Below, one piece after another: positions 7,216-14,297 of a stretch of DNA of 28,241 nucleotides (position 1 is its first letter; each line of letters starts with the position of its first letter). The position numbers and the translations under genes are program-made. The notes under the pieces are model-generated. The model was given only the letters and a program-made list of their open reading frames with translations. It did not search any database and had not been told where the DNA came from. This DNA comes from DATGHS01 sp035307785 (GTDB lineage Bacteria; Planctomycetota; Planctomycetia; Gemmatales; Gemmataceae): NCBI GenBank assembly GCA_035307785.1, contig DATGHS010000016.1, forward strand, positions 1 through 28,241, written 5' to 3'.

Positions 7216-8415
7216 ATGAAGATTCACGAATACCAGGCCAAAGAGTTGCTGGCGGACGCGGGGGCGGCCATTCCGCTGGGCATTGTCGCAAACACGCCGG
7301 CCGAGGCGGTGGCTGCGTTCGACAAGATGGGCGGCAAACCCGTCGTGCTGAAGGCCCAAATTCACGCCGGCGGTCGGGGCAAGGGCAAATTCAAGGGCTC
7401 CGGCAAAGATTTCGGCGGTGTGAAGTTTATCAACAAGCGCGACGATGTTGCCGCCGTGGCCGAAGTCATGCTCAAGTACCCGCTGGTCACGAAACAAACC
7501 GGCGAGGCTGGGCAGAAAGTCTCCAAAATTCTCGTGCAGCAAGCGGCCGACATTGCCAAGGAAATTTACGTCGGCATGGTGCTGGACCGGGCTTTAGGCC
7601 TGCCGGTGCTGATGGCCTGCTCCGAAGGCGGCGTGGAGATCGAAGAAGTCGCTGCTCGCAATCCGGAAAAGATTCTGAAGATGTCGGTCTCGCCGGAAAC
7701 TGGCCTGCTCGACTTCCAGGCGCGAAAGCTCGCCTTCGAACTGGGCTTCACGGGCGACCAGATCGAAAAGACGATCAAGATTCTGCATGCGCTCAGCAAG
7801 GTCTTCCTGGAAAAAGATTGCAGCCTGGCCGAGATCAATCCCCTCGTGGTGACACCCACCGGTGATGTGATCGCGTTGGATGCAAAGATCAATTTCGACG
7901 ACAACGCTCTCTTTCGCCACCCGGAATTGGCCGCGATGCGCGACCTGACCGAAGAAAACCCGAACGAAGTGCGCGCGGCCAAGGCGGAATTGAACTTCAT
8001 CCAACTCAACGGCAACATCGGCTGCCTGGTGAACGGGGCCGGACTGGCGATGGCGACCATGGACATCATCAAATACTACGGCGGCATGCCGGCCAACTTC
8101 CTCGATGTGGGCGGCGGCGTGAAACCCGAGGGGGCCATCGAGGCCTTTCGTATCATCCTTTCCGAGCCCAATGTGAAAGGCATTCTCGTCAATATTTTTG
8201 GCGGCATTGCCAAGTGTGACCTGATTGCCGAGGCACTGGTGAAAGCCGGCCGTGAAGTCGGCTTCAAAGTGCCGGTGGTGGTGCGTCTCGAAGGCACCAA
8301 CGTGCAGAAGGCCCGCGAGATTCTAGCCGCCGCCAAAGGCGAGCTGCCCACGCTGCAAACCGCCGCGAATTTGGCCGACGCCGCGAAGCTGGTGGTGACG
8401 GCAGCGGCGAGGTAG
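7216..8415 (+). CDS. sucC: Succinate-CoA ligase (ADP-forming), beta subunit
   Basis: The 399-residue beta subunit supplies the nucleotide-binding ATP-grasp domain and part of the active site of succinyl-CoA synthetase, which makes ATP or GTP from succinyl-CoA in the TCA cycle. It opens with the classic MKIHEYQAKELL and has the nucleotide loop VLKAQIHAGGRGKGKFKG near residue 45, CSLAEINPLVV near 200, NGAGLAMATMD near 275, and the C-terminal GGGVKPEGA and NIFGGIAKCDLI. The length fits full-length SucC. No strong Shine-Dalgarno precedes the ATG at 7216. Unusually, sucD does not follow directly: four small rightward genes lie between them. The complex still needs SucD encoded at 10287. Confidence 0.96.
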   Translation: MKIHEYQAKELLADAGAAIPLGIVANTPAEAVAAFDKMGGKPVVLKAQIHAGGRGKGKFKGSGKDFGGVKFINKRDDVAAVAEVMLKYPLVTKQTGEAGQKVSKILVQQAADIAKEIYVGMVLDRALGLPVLMACSEGGVEIEEVAARNPEKILKMSVSPETGLLDFQARKLAFELGFTGDQIEKTIKILHALSKVFLEKDCSLAEINPLVVTPTGDVIALDAKINFDDNALFRHPELAAMRDLTEENPNEVRAAKAELNFIQLNGNIGCLVNGAGLAMATMDIIKYYGGMPANFLDVGGGVKPEGAIEAFRIILSEPNVKGILVNIFGGIAKCDLIAEALVKAGREVGFKVPVVVRLEGTNVQKAREILAAAKGELPTLQTAANLADAAKLVVTAAAR

Positions 8416-8437
8416 AATAAACCATTGCATTATTCAC

Positions 8438-8668
8438 ATGAACCGTTCATTCACGGACCTAGTACAGGATTATGAAAATGATCCAACGCAATGGGACATC
8501 GTAAAAACAGAAATCAAACCATCCACGAACAAGCGAAATCGGGGCGGATCGAGCGTACAAGAATTGCTACGCCACACAAATACGGGCGAGGAACTAGTCC
8601 GTCATACCATTCTGAAGCCGGACGGCAGCATTTTTGCCGCGCCCCATTTCCGACCTTATTGGAAATGA
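8438..8668 (+). CDS. Hypothetical small protein
   Basis: Seventy-six residues, hydrophilic, with no signal peptide or membrane helix. The C-terminus has a compact motif (GEELVRHTILKPDGSIFAAPHFRPYWK, key residues RH, DG, PHFRPYWK) that looks like a beta-hairpin end of a small domain, but I do not recognise the family. Its stop TGA (8666-8668) overlaps an alternative ATG (8665) of the next frame; the better next start is at 8680, 11 nt on. The gene lies 22 nt after sucC in the same direction. Codon usage is less GC-rich than in sucC, which may mean later arrival. A partner relation with the next gene is possible but unproved. Confidence 0.55.
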   Translation: MNRSFTDLVQDYENDPTQWDIVKTEIKPSTNKRNRGGSSVQELLRHTNTGEELVRHTILKPDGSIFAAPHFRPYWK

Positions 8669-8672
8669 AGGA
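8668..8672 (+). promoter_or_regulatory. Ribosome binding site deciding the start at 8680
   Basis: AAGGA lies 7 nt before the ATG at 8680. It favours that codon over the in-frame ATG at 8665, which overlaps the previous stop codon. Confidence 0.55.
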
Positions 8673-8679
8673 ACCTGAA

Positions 8680-9048
8680 ATGAGTGCTCTCAACAATGTT
8701 GCCTGGGAAATCCTCAATGCAACTGCTGACGACTGCGAAAACTTGGAGCAAATCTATCGCCAAGTTCATCCGCACCTTTGTGAAAGGCTGTCGAGTGCCA
8801 AAGAGGGTGTGCCCTCGCCCAACGACGAAACGCCAATGCTTGCTACAGTCGCTGACTGTATTCGAGAACTTGTCGAAAACGGTCTGCTTGAAATCGTCAT
8901 GGATGAAAACGGCAAATCTTGGCAGAGTCGCGGCGACCTCAGTTATGTTTGGCGTGCGTGGTTCCGTATGACGCCCAAAGGCGCAAACTTATGGGAGTCA
9001 TTGGAGCCGCCGACAAAGTCGCCAAATAGCAAAAAGCATGGCCATTAG
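8680..9048 (+). CDS. Hypothetical protein, possibly winged-helix-like
   Basis: A 122-residue soluble protein. The pattern of an N-terminal helical part (VAWEILNATADDCENLEQIY), a helix ending IRELVENGLLEIV and a strand leading to WFRMTPKGANLWESL resembles the recognition helix plus wing of winged-helix domains, where RMTPKG is a common closing motif. This is a shape argument, not a family match. The start at 8680 is set by AAGGA 7 nt upstream. The same reading frame runs back to 8491 but there overlaps the previous gene out of frame. Gene order and tight spacing suggest co-expression with the 76-residue protein and with sucC and sucD. Confidence 0.6.
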   Translation: MSALNNVAWEILNATADDCENLEQIYRQVHPHLCERLSSAKEGVPSPNDETPMLATVADCIRELVENGLLEIVMDENGKSWQSRGDLSYVWRAWFRMTPKGANLWESLEPPTKSPNSKKHGH

Positions 9049-9080
9049 CCACAGTGTTGGTTCCACATCGCACCCTGGAT

Positions 9081-9084
9081 GGAG
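9081..9084 (+). promoter_or_regulatory. Ribosome binding site deciding the lipoprotein start
   Basis: GGAG lies 6 nt before the ATG at 9091. It favours 9091 over the in-frame ATG at 9079, which has no Shine-Dalgarno match upstream. Confidence 0.5.
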
Positions 9085-9090
9085 CATCCG

Positions 9091-9999
9091 ATGAACCAAA
9101 GCATGAAGTACGCGGTTCGTTTCTCCCAGTGCATTGCCCTTTCCTTTACGGCCTGGCTGCTATTGGCAGGTTGCAGTGACCGCACAGGGATGGGGCCGCA
9201 ACAATCCTCTTCAAAGTCGGGGGCATCATCTAATACTACGGCGACTCATTCCGCGAACACTGCGTTGACGGAAGCACGAGCGGAGGCAGAAAAGTTCCTG
9301 AAGACGCTTTGTTCCGGCGATGTCAAAGGGGCCAGCGCCAAGGTCGCCGTCGATTACAAAAAGGAATTCTTCCCGCCTTTCTACGATGACGAAAAGAAGG
9401 ACGGCTATTCCGAATCCGACACACAGAAGACGCTACAAGCGCTGACCAAGGGATTGTCGAATCCGACCTTCCGCACGCAAGTCTCGTCACCAGATGGCAA
9501 GCGAGCATCCTTCCGCGGGCAACTCGCCGGCGAAAAGCCGGCTATGTTTGCTATTCGCATGCTGAAGCAAGATAACGACTGGCTCGTGAGCCGCTTCGCC
9601 GTAACCAACGTCCTGGCTTATGGGGTGCCGAAAGATGACGCCAACGCGGAACTCACCTGGATTCGTGAAACGGCCCTCGATTTTCTCGAATCGATGATCG
9701 GCGGCGATGAGGAGCAAACCATGACCATGAGCGAAATGATGCCGGAGTTCAAGAAGCGCTTGCCGTCGCCGTCGGTGGCCGATCCAGGCCTTGGTTACGC
9801 CAAGAAGGACGTTCGCAACTGGCTCAATGAACAACGCAAGGACGTGACCGGCTTCGTGATTAGCATGCAGGAACTCGATCCGAAAGGCCGGAAGTTCACG
9901 GGCGAACTAACTGGGACCGGCAAGCCGAAGCCGTTTACGCTGTGGGTCGTGCAATCGGATGGCGAATGGCTGGTGAATGATATGGCGATCGGGAATTAG
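9091..9999 (+). CDS. Putative lipoprotein with two repeated domains
   Basis: A 302-residue envelope protein. The N-terminus is basic, then hydrophobic, and ends in the lipobox LLAGC, so signal peptidase II processing and lipid anchoring are expected. After a Ser/Thr/Ala-rich linker come two domains of about 105 residues. Domain 1 ends FRGQLAGEKPAMFAIRMLKQ..DWLVSRFAV and domain 2 ends FTGELTGTGKPKPFTLWVVQ..EWLVNDMAI; the alignment shows an internal duplication. The architecture resembles NTF2-like or DUF4878-like lipoproteins, but the family is not certain. Start choice: ATG 9091 with GGAG 6 nt upstream. It lies between sucC and sucD in the same direction; no functional link to the TCA enzyme is visible. 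Confidence 0.75.
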   Translation: MNQSMKYAVRFSQCIALSFTAWLLLAGCSDRTGMGPQQSSSKSGASSNTTATHSANTALTEARAEAEKFLKTLCSGDVKGASAKVAVDYKKEFFPPFYDDEKKDGYSESDTQKTLQALTKGLSNPTFRTQVSSPDGKRASFRGQLAGEKPAMFAIRMLKQDNDWLVSRFAVTNVLAYGVPKDDANAELTWIRETALDFLESMIGGDEEQTMTMSEMMPEFKKRLPSPSVADPGLGYAKKDVRNWLNEQRKDVTGFVISMQELDPKGRKFTGELTGTGKPKPFTLWVVQSDGEWLVNDMAIGN

Positions 10000-10056
10000 G
10001 CATCACAACATTCAGCCAATGTTCGGTTAAGCTATGAGCCGATTACGCTGGGTAAT

Positions 10057-10290
10057 TTGGGCGCGGTGACCGGTTTGGTCCTAGCCCCCATTGTTGGCTT
10101 AATTGGCGGAATGTTTCTGGCCACTGGATTCAACGAGCACAAGCCCGACTACTGGGTGTACCGGCAAAACGACGTAGTAATTTGCTTGGCTGGCGCGGGA
10201 ATTGGCGCATTTTTCGGATGGTTCGGGTCTGTAATTAAAAAGAGACGGGCTAATAAGGGTCAATCAACTGCACTTGGGACGAATCGATGA
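10057..10290 (+). CDS. Small two-helix membrane protein, non-ATG start
   Basis: Up to 77 residues with two hydrophobic segments (LVLAPIVGLIGGMFLATGF and VVICLAGAGIGAFFGWFG) separated by a short polar loop, and a basic tail (KKRRANK). It is predicted to be an inner-membrane hairpin. No ATG exists in the frame; TTG 10057 is the first usable start and GTG 10066 is an alternative. An ATG at 10034 lies in another frame and stops after 11 codons, so a frameshift or decayed N-terminus is possible. Its TGA overlaps the ATG of sucD (ATGA, 10287-10290), which implies translational coupling and argues that this frame is translated. Function unknown. Confidence 0.5.
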   Translation: MGAVTGLVLAPIVGLIGGMFLATGFNEHKPDYWVYRQNDVVICLAGAGIGAFFGWFGSVIKKRRANKGQSTALGTNR

Positions 10291-11171
10291 GCATTCTCGT
10301 TGACAAGAACACGCGCGTCATCTGTCAGGGCCTGGGCAAAGCGGGCACGTTCCACGCCATTCAGTGCCGGGAGTACGGCACCCAGATCGTGGGCGGCATT
10401 TCGCCGGGCAAGGGCGGGCAGGTAAAGGAAGGCTTTCCGCTCTTCAACACCGTGGCAGAAGCCGTCGCCAAGACCGGGGCTAATGCCAGCATGGTGTTTG
10501 TGCCGCCGGGCGGTGCGGCTGATGCCTTGATGGAAGCGGCCGACGCCGGAATCGAAGTCATCGTCTGCATCACCGAAGGCATTCCGGTGCTCGATATGGC
10601 CCGCGTGATGCGCTTCCTGAAGGACAAACCGAATTGCCGGATTATCGGCCCAAATTGCCCCGGCATCATCACGCCGGGCCAGTGCAAGATCGGCATTATG
10701 CCCGGCTACATTCACAAGCCTGGTTCCGTGGGGCTTATCTCCCGGTCCGGCACGCTGACCTACGAAGCCGTATGGCAGCTATCGAGTCTGGGCCTGGGTC
10801 AATCCACATGCGTCGGCATCGGCGGCGACCCGATTATTGGCACGAATCAGATTGATCTCTTGCGCATGTTCCAAGCCGACCCGCAAACGGAAGCGATCCT
10901 GCTCATCGGCGAGATTGGCGGTACGGCCGAGGAACGCGCGGCCGAGTTCATTCAAAAGAATGTCACCAAGCCGGTGGCCGCGTTCATTGCCGGCCAGACC
11001 GCCCCGCCCGGCAAGCGCATGGGCCATGCCGGGGCCATCATCTCCGGCGGCACCGGCACTGCTGCCGACAAGATCGCCGCTTTCAAAGCCGCGAGGATTG
11101 AGGTGGCCGAAACTCCCGCCGACCTCGGCGCCGCCGTGCAACGGGCGATGCAGCGGAAGAAGGCTGGCTAA
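10287..11171 (+). CDS. sucD: Succinate-CoA ligase (ADP-forming), alpha subunit
   Basis: The 294-residue alpha subunit binds CoA and carries the phosphohistidine intermediate of succinyl-CoA synthetase. The start MSILVDKNTRVICQGLGKAG contains the CoA-binding Rossmann loop; GPNCPGIITPGQCKIGIMPG is at 121-140, SRSGTLTYE at 152-160, and the active-site histidine H247 lies in KRMGHAGAII. The length is normal. The ATG overlaps the stop of the preceding small membrane gene (ATGA), and lhgO begins 4 nt after its stop. It is separated from its partner sucC by about 1.87 kb with four small genes, an uncommon arrangement for a pair that is normally adjacent. Confidence 0.97.
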   Translation: MSILVDKNTRVICQGLGKAGTFHAIQCREYGTQIVGGISPGKGGQVKEGFPLFNTVAEAVAKTGANASMVFVPPGGAADALMEAADAGIEVIVCITEGIPVLDMARVMRFLKDKPNCRIIGPNCPGIITPGQCKIGIMPGYIHKPGSVGLISRSGTLTYEAVWQLSSLGLGQSTCVGIGGDPIIGTNQIDLLRMFQADPQTEAILLIGEIGGTAEERAAEFIQKNVTKPVAAFIAGQTAPPGKRMGHAGAIISGGTGTAADKIAAFKAARIEVAETPADLGAAVQRAMQRKKAG

Positions 11172-11175
11172 CGGG

Positions 11176-12375
11176 ATGCGGACATATGATTTGGCAGTGA
11201 TCGGCGGTGGCATCGTCGGTCTCGCCACGGCCTATCAATTCACGCAACGATTCGCGGGCCGTCGAGTTGTGGTGCTCGAAAAGGAAGCCGGCGTCGCCGA
11301 ACATCAGACCGGACGCAACTCCGGAGTCCTCCATTCCGGCATTTACTACAAATCCGGCTCACTCAAGGCCGCTACTTGCCGCGCCGGCAAGAAGGCGATG
11401 GAAGCGTTTTGCGCCGCCGAGGGCATTGCTCATGAGATTTGCGGCAAGGTCATTGTGGCCGTTGTCGAGTCCGACTTGCCGGCCCTGCATAAGATCTACG
11501 AACGTGGGCGAGCGAATGGCGTTAATTGCGCGCTGATTGACAAGGCCCGGATGGTGGAATTGGAACCGCATGCGGCCGGCGTTCGCGCGATTCATGTGCC
11601 GGAAACCGGAATCGTCAATTACCGCCAAGTATGCGAACGGCTGGCTCAAAAAGTCTTGGAGGCGGGCGGACAGGTCGTGTTCCAGGCCCGCGTTACGGGC
11701 ATCAAGCAACAAACTGAATCGGCAATCGTGGCGACGACCGCCGGAGAGTTCGTTACTCGCCAAGTCGTTAATTGCGCGGGCCTGCACTCCGACCAGATGG
11801 CACGAATTGCCGGGCAAAATCCGGGGGCGAAGATTGTTCCGTTTCGAGGCGAATACTACGCTCTCAAGCCGGAAGCCCGCAAGTTTTGCCGCAATCTGAT
11901 TTACCCGACGCCCGATCCACAGTTCCCGTTTCTCGGTGTCCACTTCACACGCATGATCGATGGCTTGGTCGAATGCGGGCCGAATGCGGTTCTCGCTTTT
12001 GGCCGCGAAGCATATCGATTTTTGCAAGTGAACCTGCCGGATTTGTTTGAATCGCTCACCTATTCCGGATTTCTTCGCATGGCGCGCAAACACTGGCGCA
12101 TGGGCATGGGCGAAATGTGGCGGTCGCTCAGCAAGAAGGCGTTTGTCCGCGCACTGCAGCGGCTGGTGCCGGAGATTCGAGCGGAGCATTTGGAACCGGC
12201 GCCGGCAGGCATTCGGGCACAGCTGGTGGCGCCGGATGGCGGACTGGTGGACGATTTTCTGATTTTGGAGAACGAGTGTGTGTTGAGCGTGTGTAACGCT
12301 CCGTCGCCCGCTGCCACAGCCTCGCTAGAGATCGGAAAAACGGTCGTGGATCGGTTGGCGCCGCGGTTTAGCTGA
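11176..12375 (+). CDS. lhgO: L-2-hydroxyglutarate oxidase
   Basis: A 399-residue FAD enzyme of the DAO family that oxidises L-2-hydroxyglutarate to 2-oxoglutarate, passing electrons to oxygen or the quinone pool at the inner membrane face. It starts MRTYDLAVIGGGIVGLATAY with the dinucleotide-binding GGGIVG (9-14), followed by VVVLEKE and HQTGRNSGVLHSGIYY, a signature of LhgO/YgaF proteins. Later landmarks are NCAGLHSDQMAR, VPFRGEYY and LGVHFTRMIDG. The ATG at 11176 is 4 nt after the sucD stop; a longer frame reading back inside sucD is rejected. Co-transcription with sucCD fits a role in returning a side product of TCA enzymes to 2-oxoglutarate. Confidence 0.9.
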   Translation: MRTYDLAVIGGGIVGLATAYQFTQRFAGRRVVVLEKEAGVAEHQTGRNSGVLHSGIYYKSGSLKAATCRAGKKAMEAFCAAEGIAHEICGKVIVAVVESDLPALHKIYERGRANGVNCALIDKARMVELEPHAAGVRAIHVPETGIVNYRQVCERLAQKVLEAGGQVVFQARVTGIKQQTESAIVATTAGEFVTRQVVNCAGLHSDQMARIAGQNPGAKIVPFRGEYYALKPEARKFCRNLIYPTPDPQFPFLGVHFTRMIDGLVECGPNAVLAFGREAYRFLQVNLPDLFESLTYSGFLRMARKHWRMGMGEMWRSLSKKAFVRALQRLVPEIRAEHLEPAPAGIRAQLVAPDGGLVDDFLILENECVLSVCNAPSPAATASLEIGKTVVDRLAPRFS

Positions 12376-12409
12376 ACCGTGAGAGGTCAAGAGTGGGCAT
12401 TCCGAGCGC

Positions 12410-13249
12410 TCACCAATCCGGATAACTCCGAGGCTCATTTCCCGTCGCTGCTTTCTGCATCGCTTTGCGCTCGCGCGCAATGCGCTCGGCTGCCTGTTGC
12501 AACAACTCCCGTGCTTCCTGCGGCGACAGCGGTTTCAACTGTTCCGATTCCGGGATCGGCGGAATATGGCCGGCGCCGGGTTGCTGTTGGTTGGTAGGAA
12601 TGGGCTTCGGTCCCTCCGTGGGGGCCGGCCCGGCGGGGTTCTGGCCCGCGCCGGATGAGTTGGAATTCGACGCTTCCGGCGATGAGTTCATCGGTGTGTT
12701 CGGCTCTTTGTCCGGCGGACGCGAGTCATTGTTTTGCGGCTCATCCTCTTTCGGCGGCGGTTCGTTTTGACGGAGCCGGCGCCAGAATTGTTTGGACAAC
12801 TCTAGATTGTGCCGCGCATCGTCCCGCAAACTCTCGTCACTGGCTGCGGTCAGGCAATGGCGGAAGCAATCCATCGCCTCGGCTAAACGATTGACATCCT
12901 GCCCATTCGACGCGTAGAGCAAGCTAGTGCCGAGATTGAACCGGGATTTCGCCTTTTCGTCGGAGCTTGATGCGTCCTCCAGGCTGCAACGGAATAGCCG
13001 TTCGGCATCGCGATAGCGGCCCAGATGGAAAAGGGCGATGCCGTGATTGAACGCGGTCCGCCCGGGCTCCGCGCTGCTATCTTCGGCACGCGAGTACAGG
13101 AAGTCAGCTTCGGAATACTGTCCGGCGGCAAAGGCAGCTTCGGCGCGGCGTTCATAATCGTCGGCACGTTCGGATTGGTGCGCACCGGTGAGCGCGATCG
13201 CCGCCCCGGCGAGAACAGCGAAAAACGAATTATGGAGCACGCGCTTCAT
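12410..13249 (-). CDS. TPR protein of the Bat type (BatC-like), exported
   Basis: A 279-residue protein with an N-terminal signal sequence (MKRVLHNSFFAVLAGAAIALTG) followed by tetratricopeptide-like helices (for example AEAAFAAGQYSEADFLYSRAE and FNHGIALFHLGRYRDAERLF) to about residue 160. Then comes a Pro/Asn/Gln/Glu-rich linker, and a C-terminal helix SPQEARELLQQAAERIARERK as in BatC/BatE proteins. It probably works at the periplasmic side with the two VWA proteins encoded just upstream. The start ATG 13249 was chosen because the signal peptide begins there; the frame stays open further upstream into the BatB-like gene. The gene is third in a leftward set with small gaps. The exact role of Bat systems (stress or aerotolerance) is not settled. 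Confidence 0.75.
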   Translation of the reverse strand: MKRVLHNSFFAVLAGAAIALTGAHQSERADDYERRAEAAFAAGQYSEADFLYSRAEDSSAEPGRTAFNHGIALFHLGRYRDAERLFRCSLEDASSSDEKAKSRFNLGTSLLYASNGQDVNRLAEAMDCFRHCLTAASDESLRDDARHNLELSKQFWRRLRQNEPPPKEDEPQNNDSRPPDKEPNTPMNSSPEASNSNSSGAGQNPAGPAPTEGPKPIPTNQQQPGAGHIPPIPESEQLKPLSPQEARELLQQAAERIARERKAMQKAATGNEPRSYPDW

Positions 13250-13283
13250 TGCATTCCAACCCTCCCGCGAAGCCGCAAGCGGC

Positions 13284-14297
13284 TTACTCTTCTTTTCTGA
13301 CGAACCACCAGCCGCCGAGCAACACGAGCGCGCCCAGATAGAACCAGACCTGTCGCGGTTTCGGCTGGGGCGGCACCTCTTCTGAGAAGATCGTACCAGG
13401 TTTCGACGCAATTTGCCGCTGGAAAAACTCGGTCAAGCGCGGCTCTTCGACGCGGGCCGGCAAATAGCTGCCACCGGTTTGGCGAGCCAGCTCTTGCAGC
13501 GGATGTTCATGCAGCCGTGTCTTGGCGGAGCTTTGGCCCGGTACGGAGAGCAGGCTGTCGTGATCCGGATCGCCGATGCCGATGGTAGAGACCGGCACAC
13601 CCGCAGTCCGAGCGGCCAACCCTTGCTGCCATTCGACGTCGGGCACCGGATCATCGCCATCGGAAAGCAGAATGATGTCCTGGTAGCCGCGATACTGTTC
13701 GTCGAGCAGCGACAGCGCGGTATTTATTCCCAGGCCAATGCGCGTGCCGGAAACCGTGTCGGGCTTGGGTCGCAGGTTGGCCGGCGGATGGTCGATATCT
13801 AACGCTTCGATCTTGGTGCGAATGTGATGATAGTCGTGGGTCGGGGGGCAAACGATCTGGGCGTCGCTGGCAAAGACGACGAGCGCGAGCCGGTGGCCGC
13901 CGTGCTGTTCCATGCTTTGCGTGAGACCAAGCAAGGCCCGGCGAGCGCGCTCAAAACGGCTCGGCGGCGCGTCGGTCGCTTTCATGCTGCCGCTCATATC
14001 GAGCACCAACACCACATCGCGGCCGGCAACCAGGGCAGGCTTCGGGTCTTCGCCCCAGAAAGGAGACGCGGCCCCAGCAATGAGCGCCAACATACCGAAC
14101 GAGAAGAGTAGGCCGATGAGCCAGCGGAAGCGCGGCCGCGGCGGCAACAGCAAGGGAAACGCCAATGGGGAGGCCAACTGTGCCAGCGCTCGCCGTTTCC
14201 GCCATGCACTCCACCATTGAATGATGGCCAGCACCGGCAACGCGCTCAGGAGCCAAATCAGGCCCGAGTATTCGAAGATGGAGCGTGGAAGATTCAC
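13284..14297 (-). CDS. VWA-domain membrane protein, BatB-like
   Basis: Assuming a GTG start the protein has 337 residues. It has membrane helices at about 11-28 and 59-78, a VWA domain from 94 with an intact MIDAS motif DMSGS (100-104), a later LLSDGDD, and a C-terminal helix (VWFYLGALVLLGGWWFV). It is probably anchored with the metal-binding VWA domain in the periplasm. No ATG precedes the first helix at a sensible place; GTG 14297 overlaps the stop of the BatA-like gene as GTGA, a common coupling arrangement, and is therefore preferred. A longer reading begins inside the upstream gene and is rejected. It lies between the BatA-like and TPR genes. Confidence 0.8.
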   Translation of the reverse strand: MNLPRSIFEYSGLIWLLSALPVLAIIQWWSAWRKRRALAQLASPLAFPLLLPPRPRFRWLIGLLFSFGMLALIAGAASPFWGEDPKPALVAGRDVVLVLDMSGSMKATDAPPSRFERARRALLGLTQSMEQHGGHRLALVVFASDAQIVCPPTHDYHHIRTKIEALDIDHPPANLRPKPDTVSGTRIGLGINTALSLLDEQYRGYQDIILLSDGDDPVPDVEWQQGLAARTAGVPVSTIGIGDPDHDSLLSVPGQSSAKTRLHEHPLQELARQTGGSYLPARVEEPRLTEFFQRQIASKPGTIFSEEVPPQPKPRQVWFYLGALVLLGGWWFVRKEE

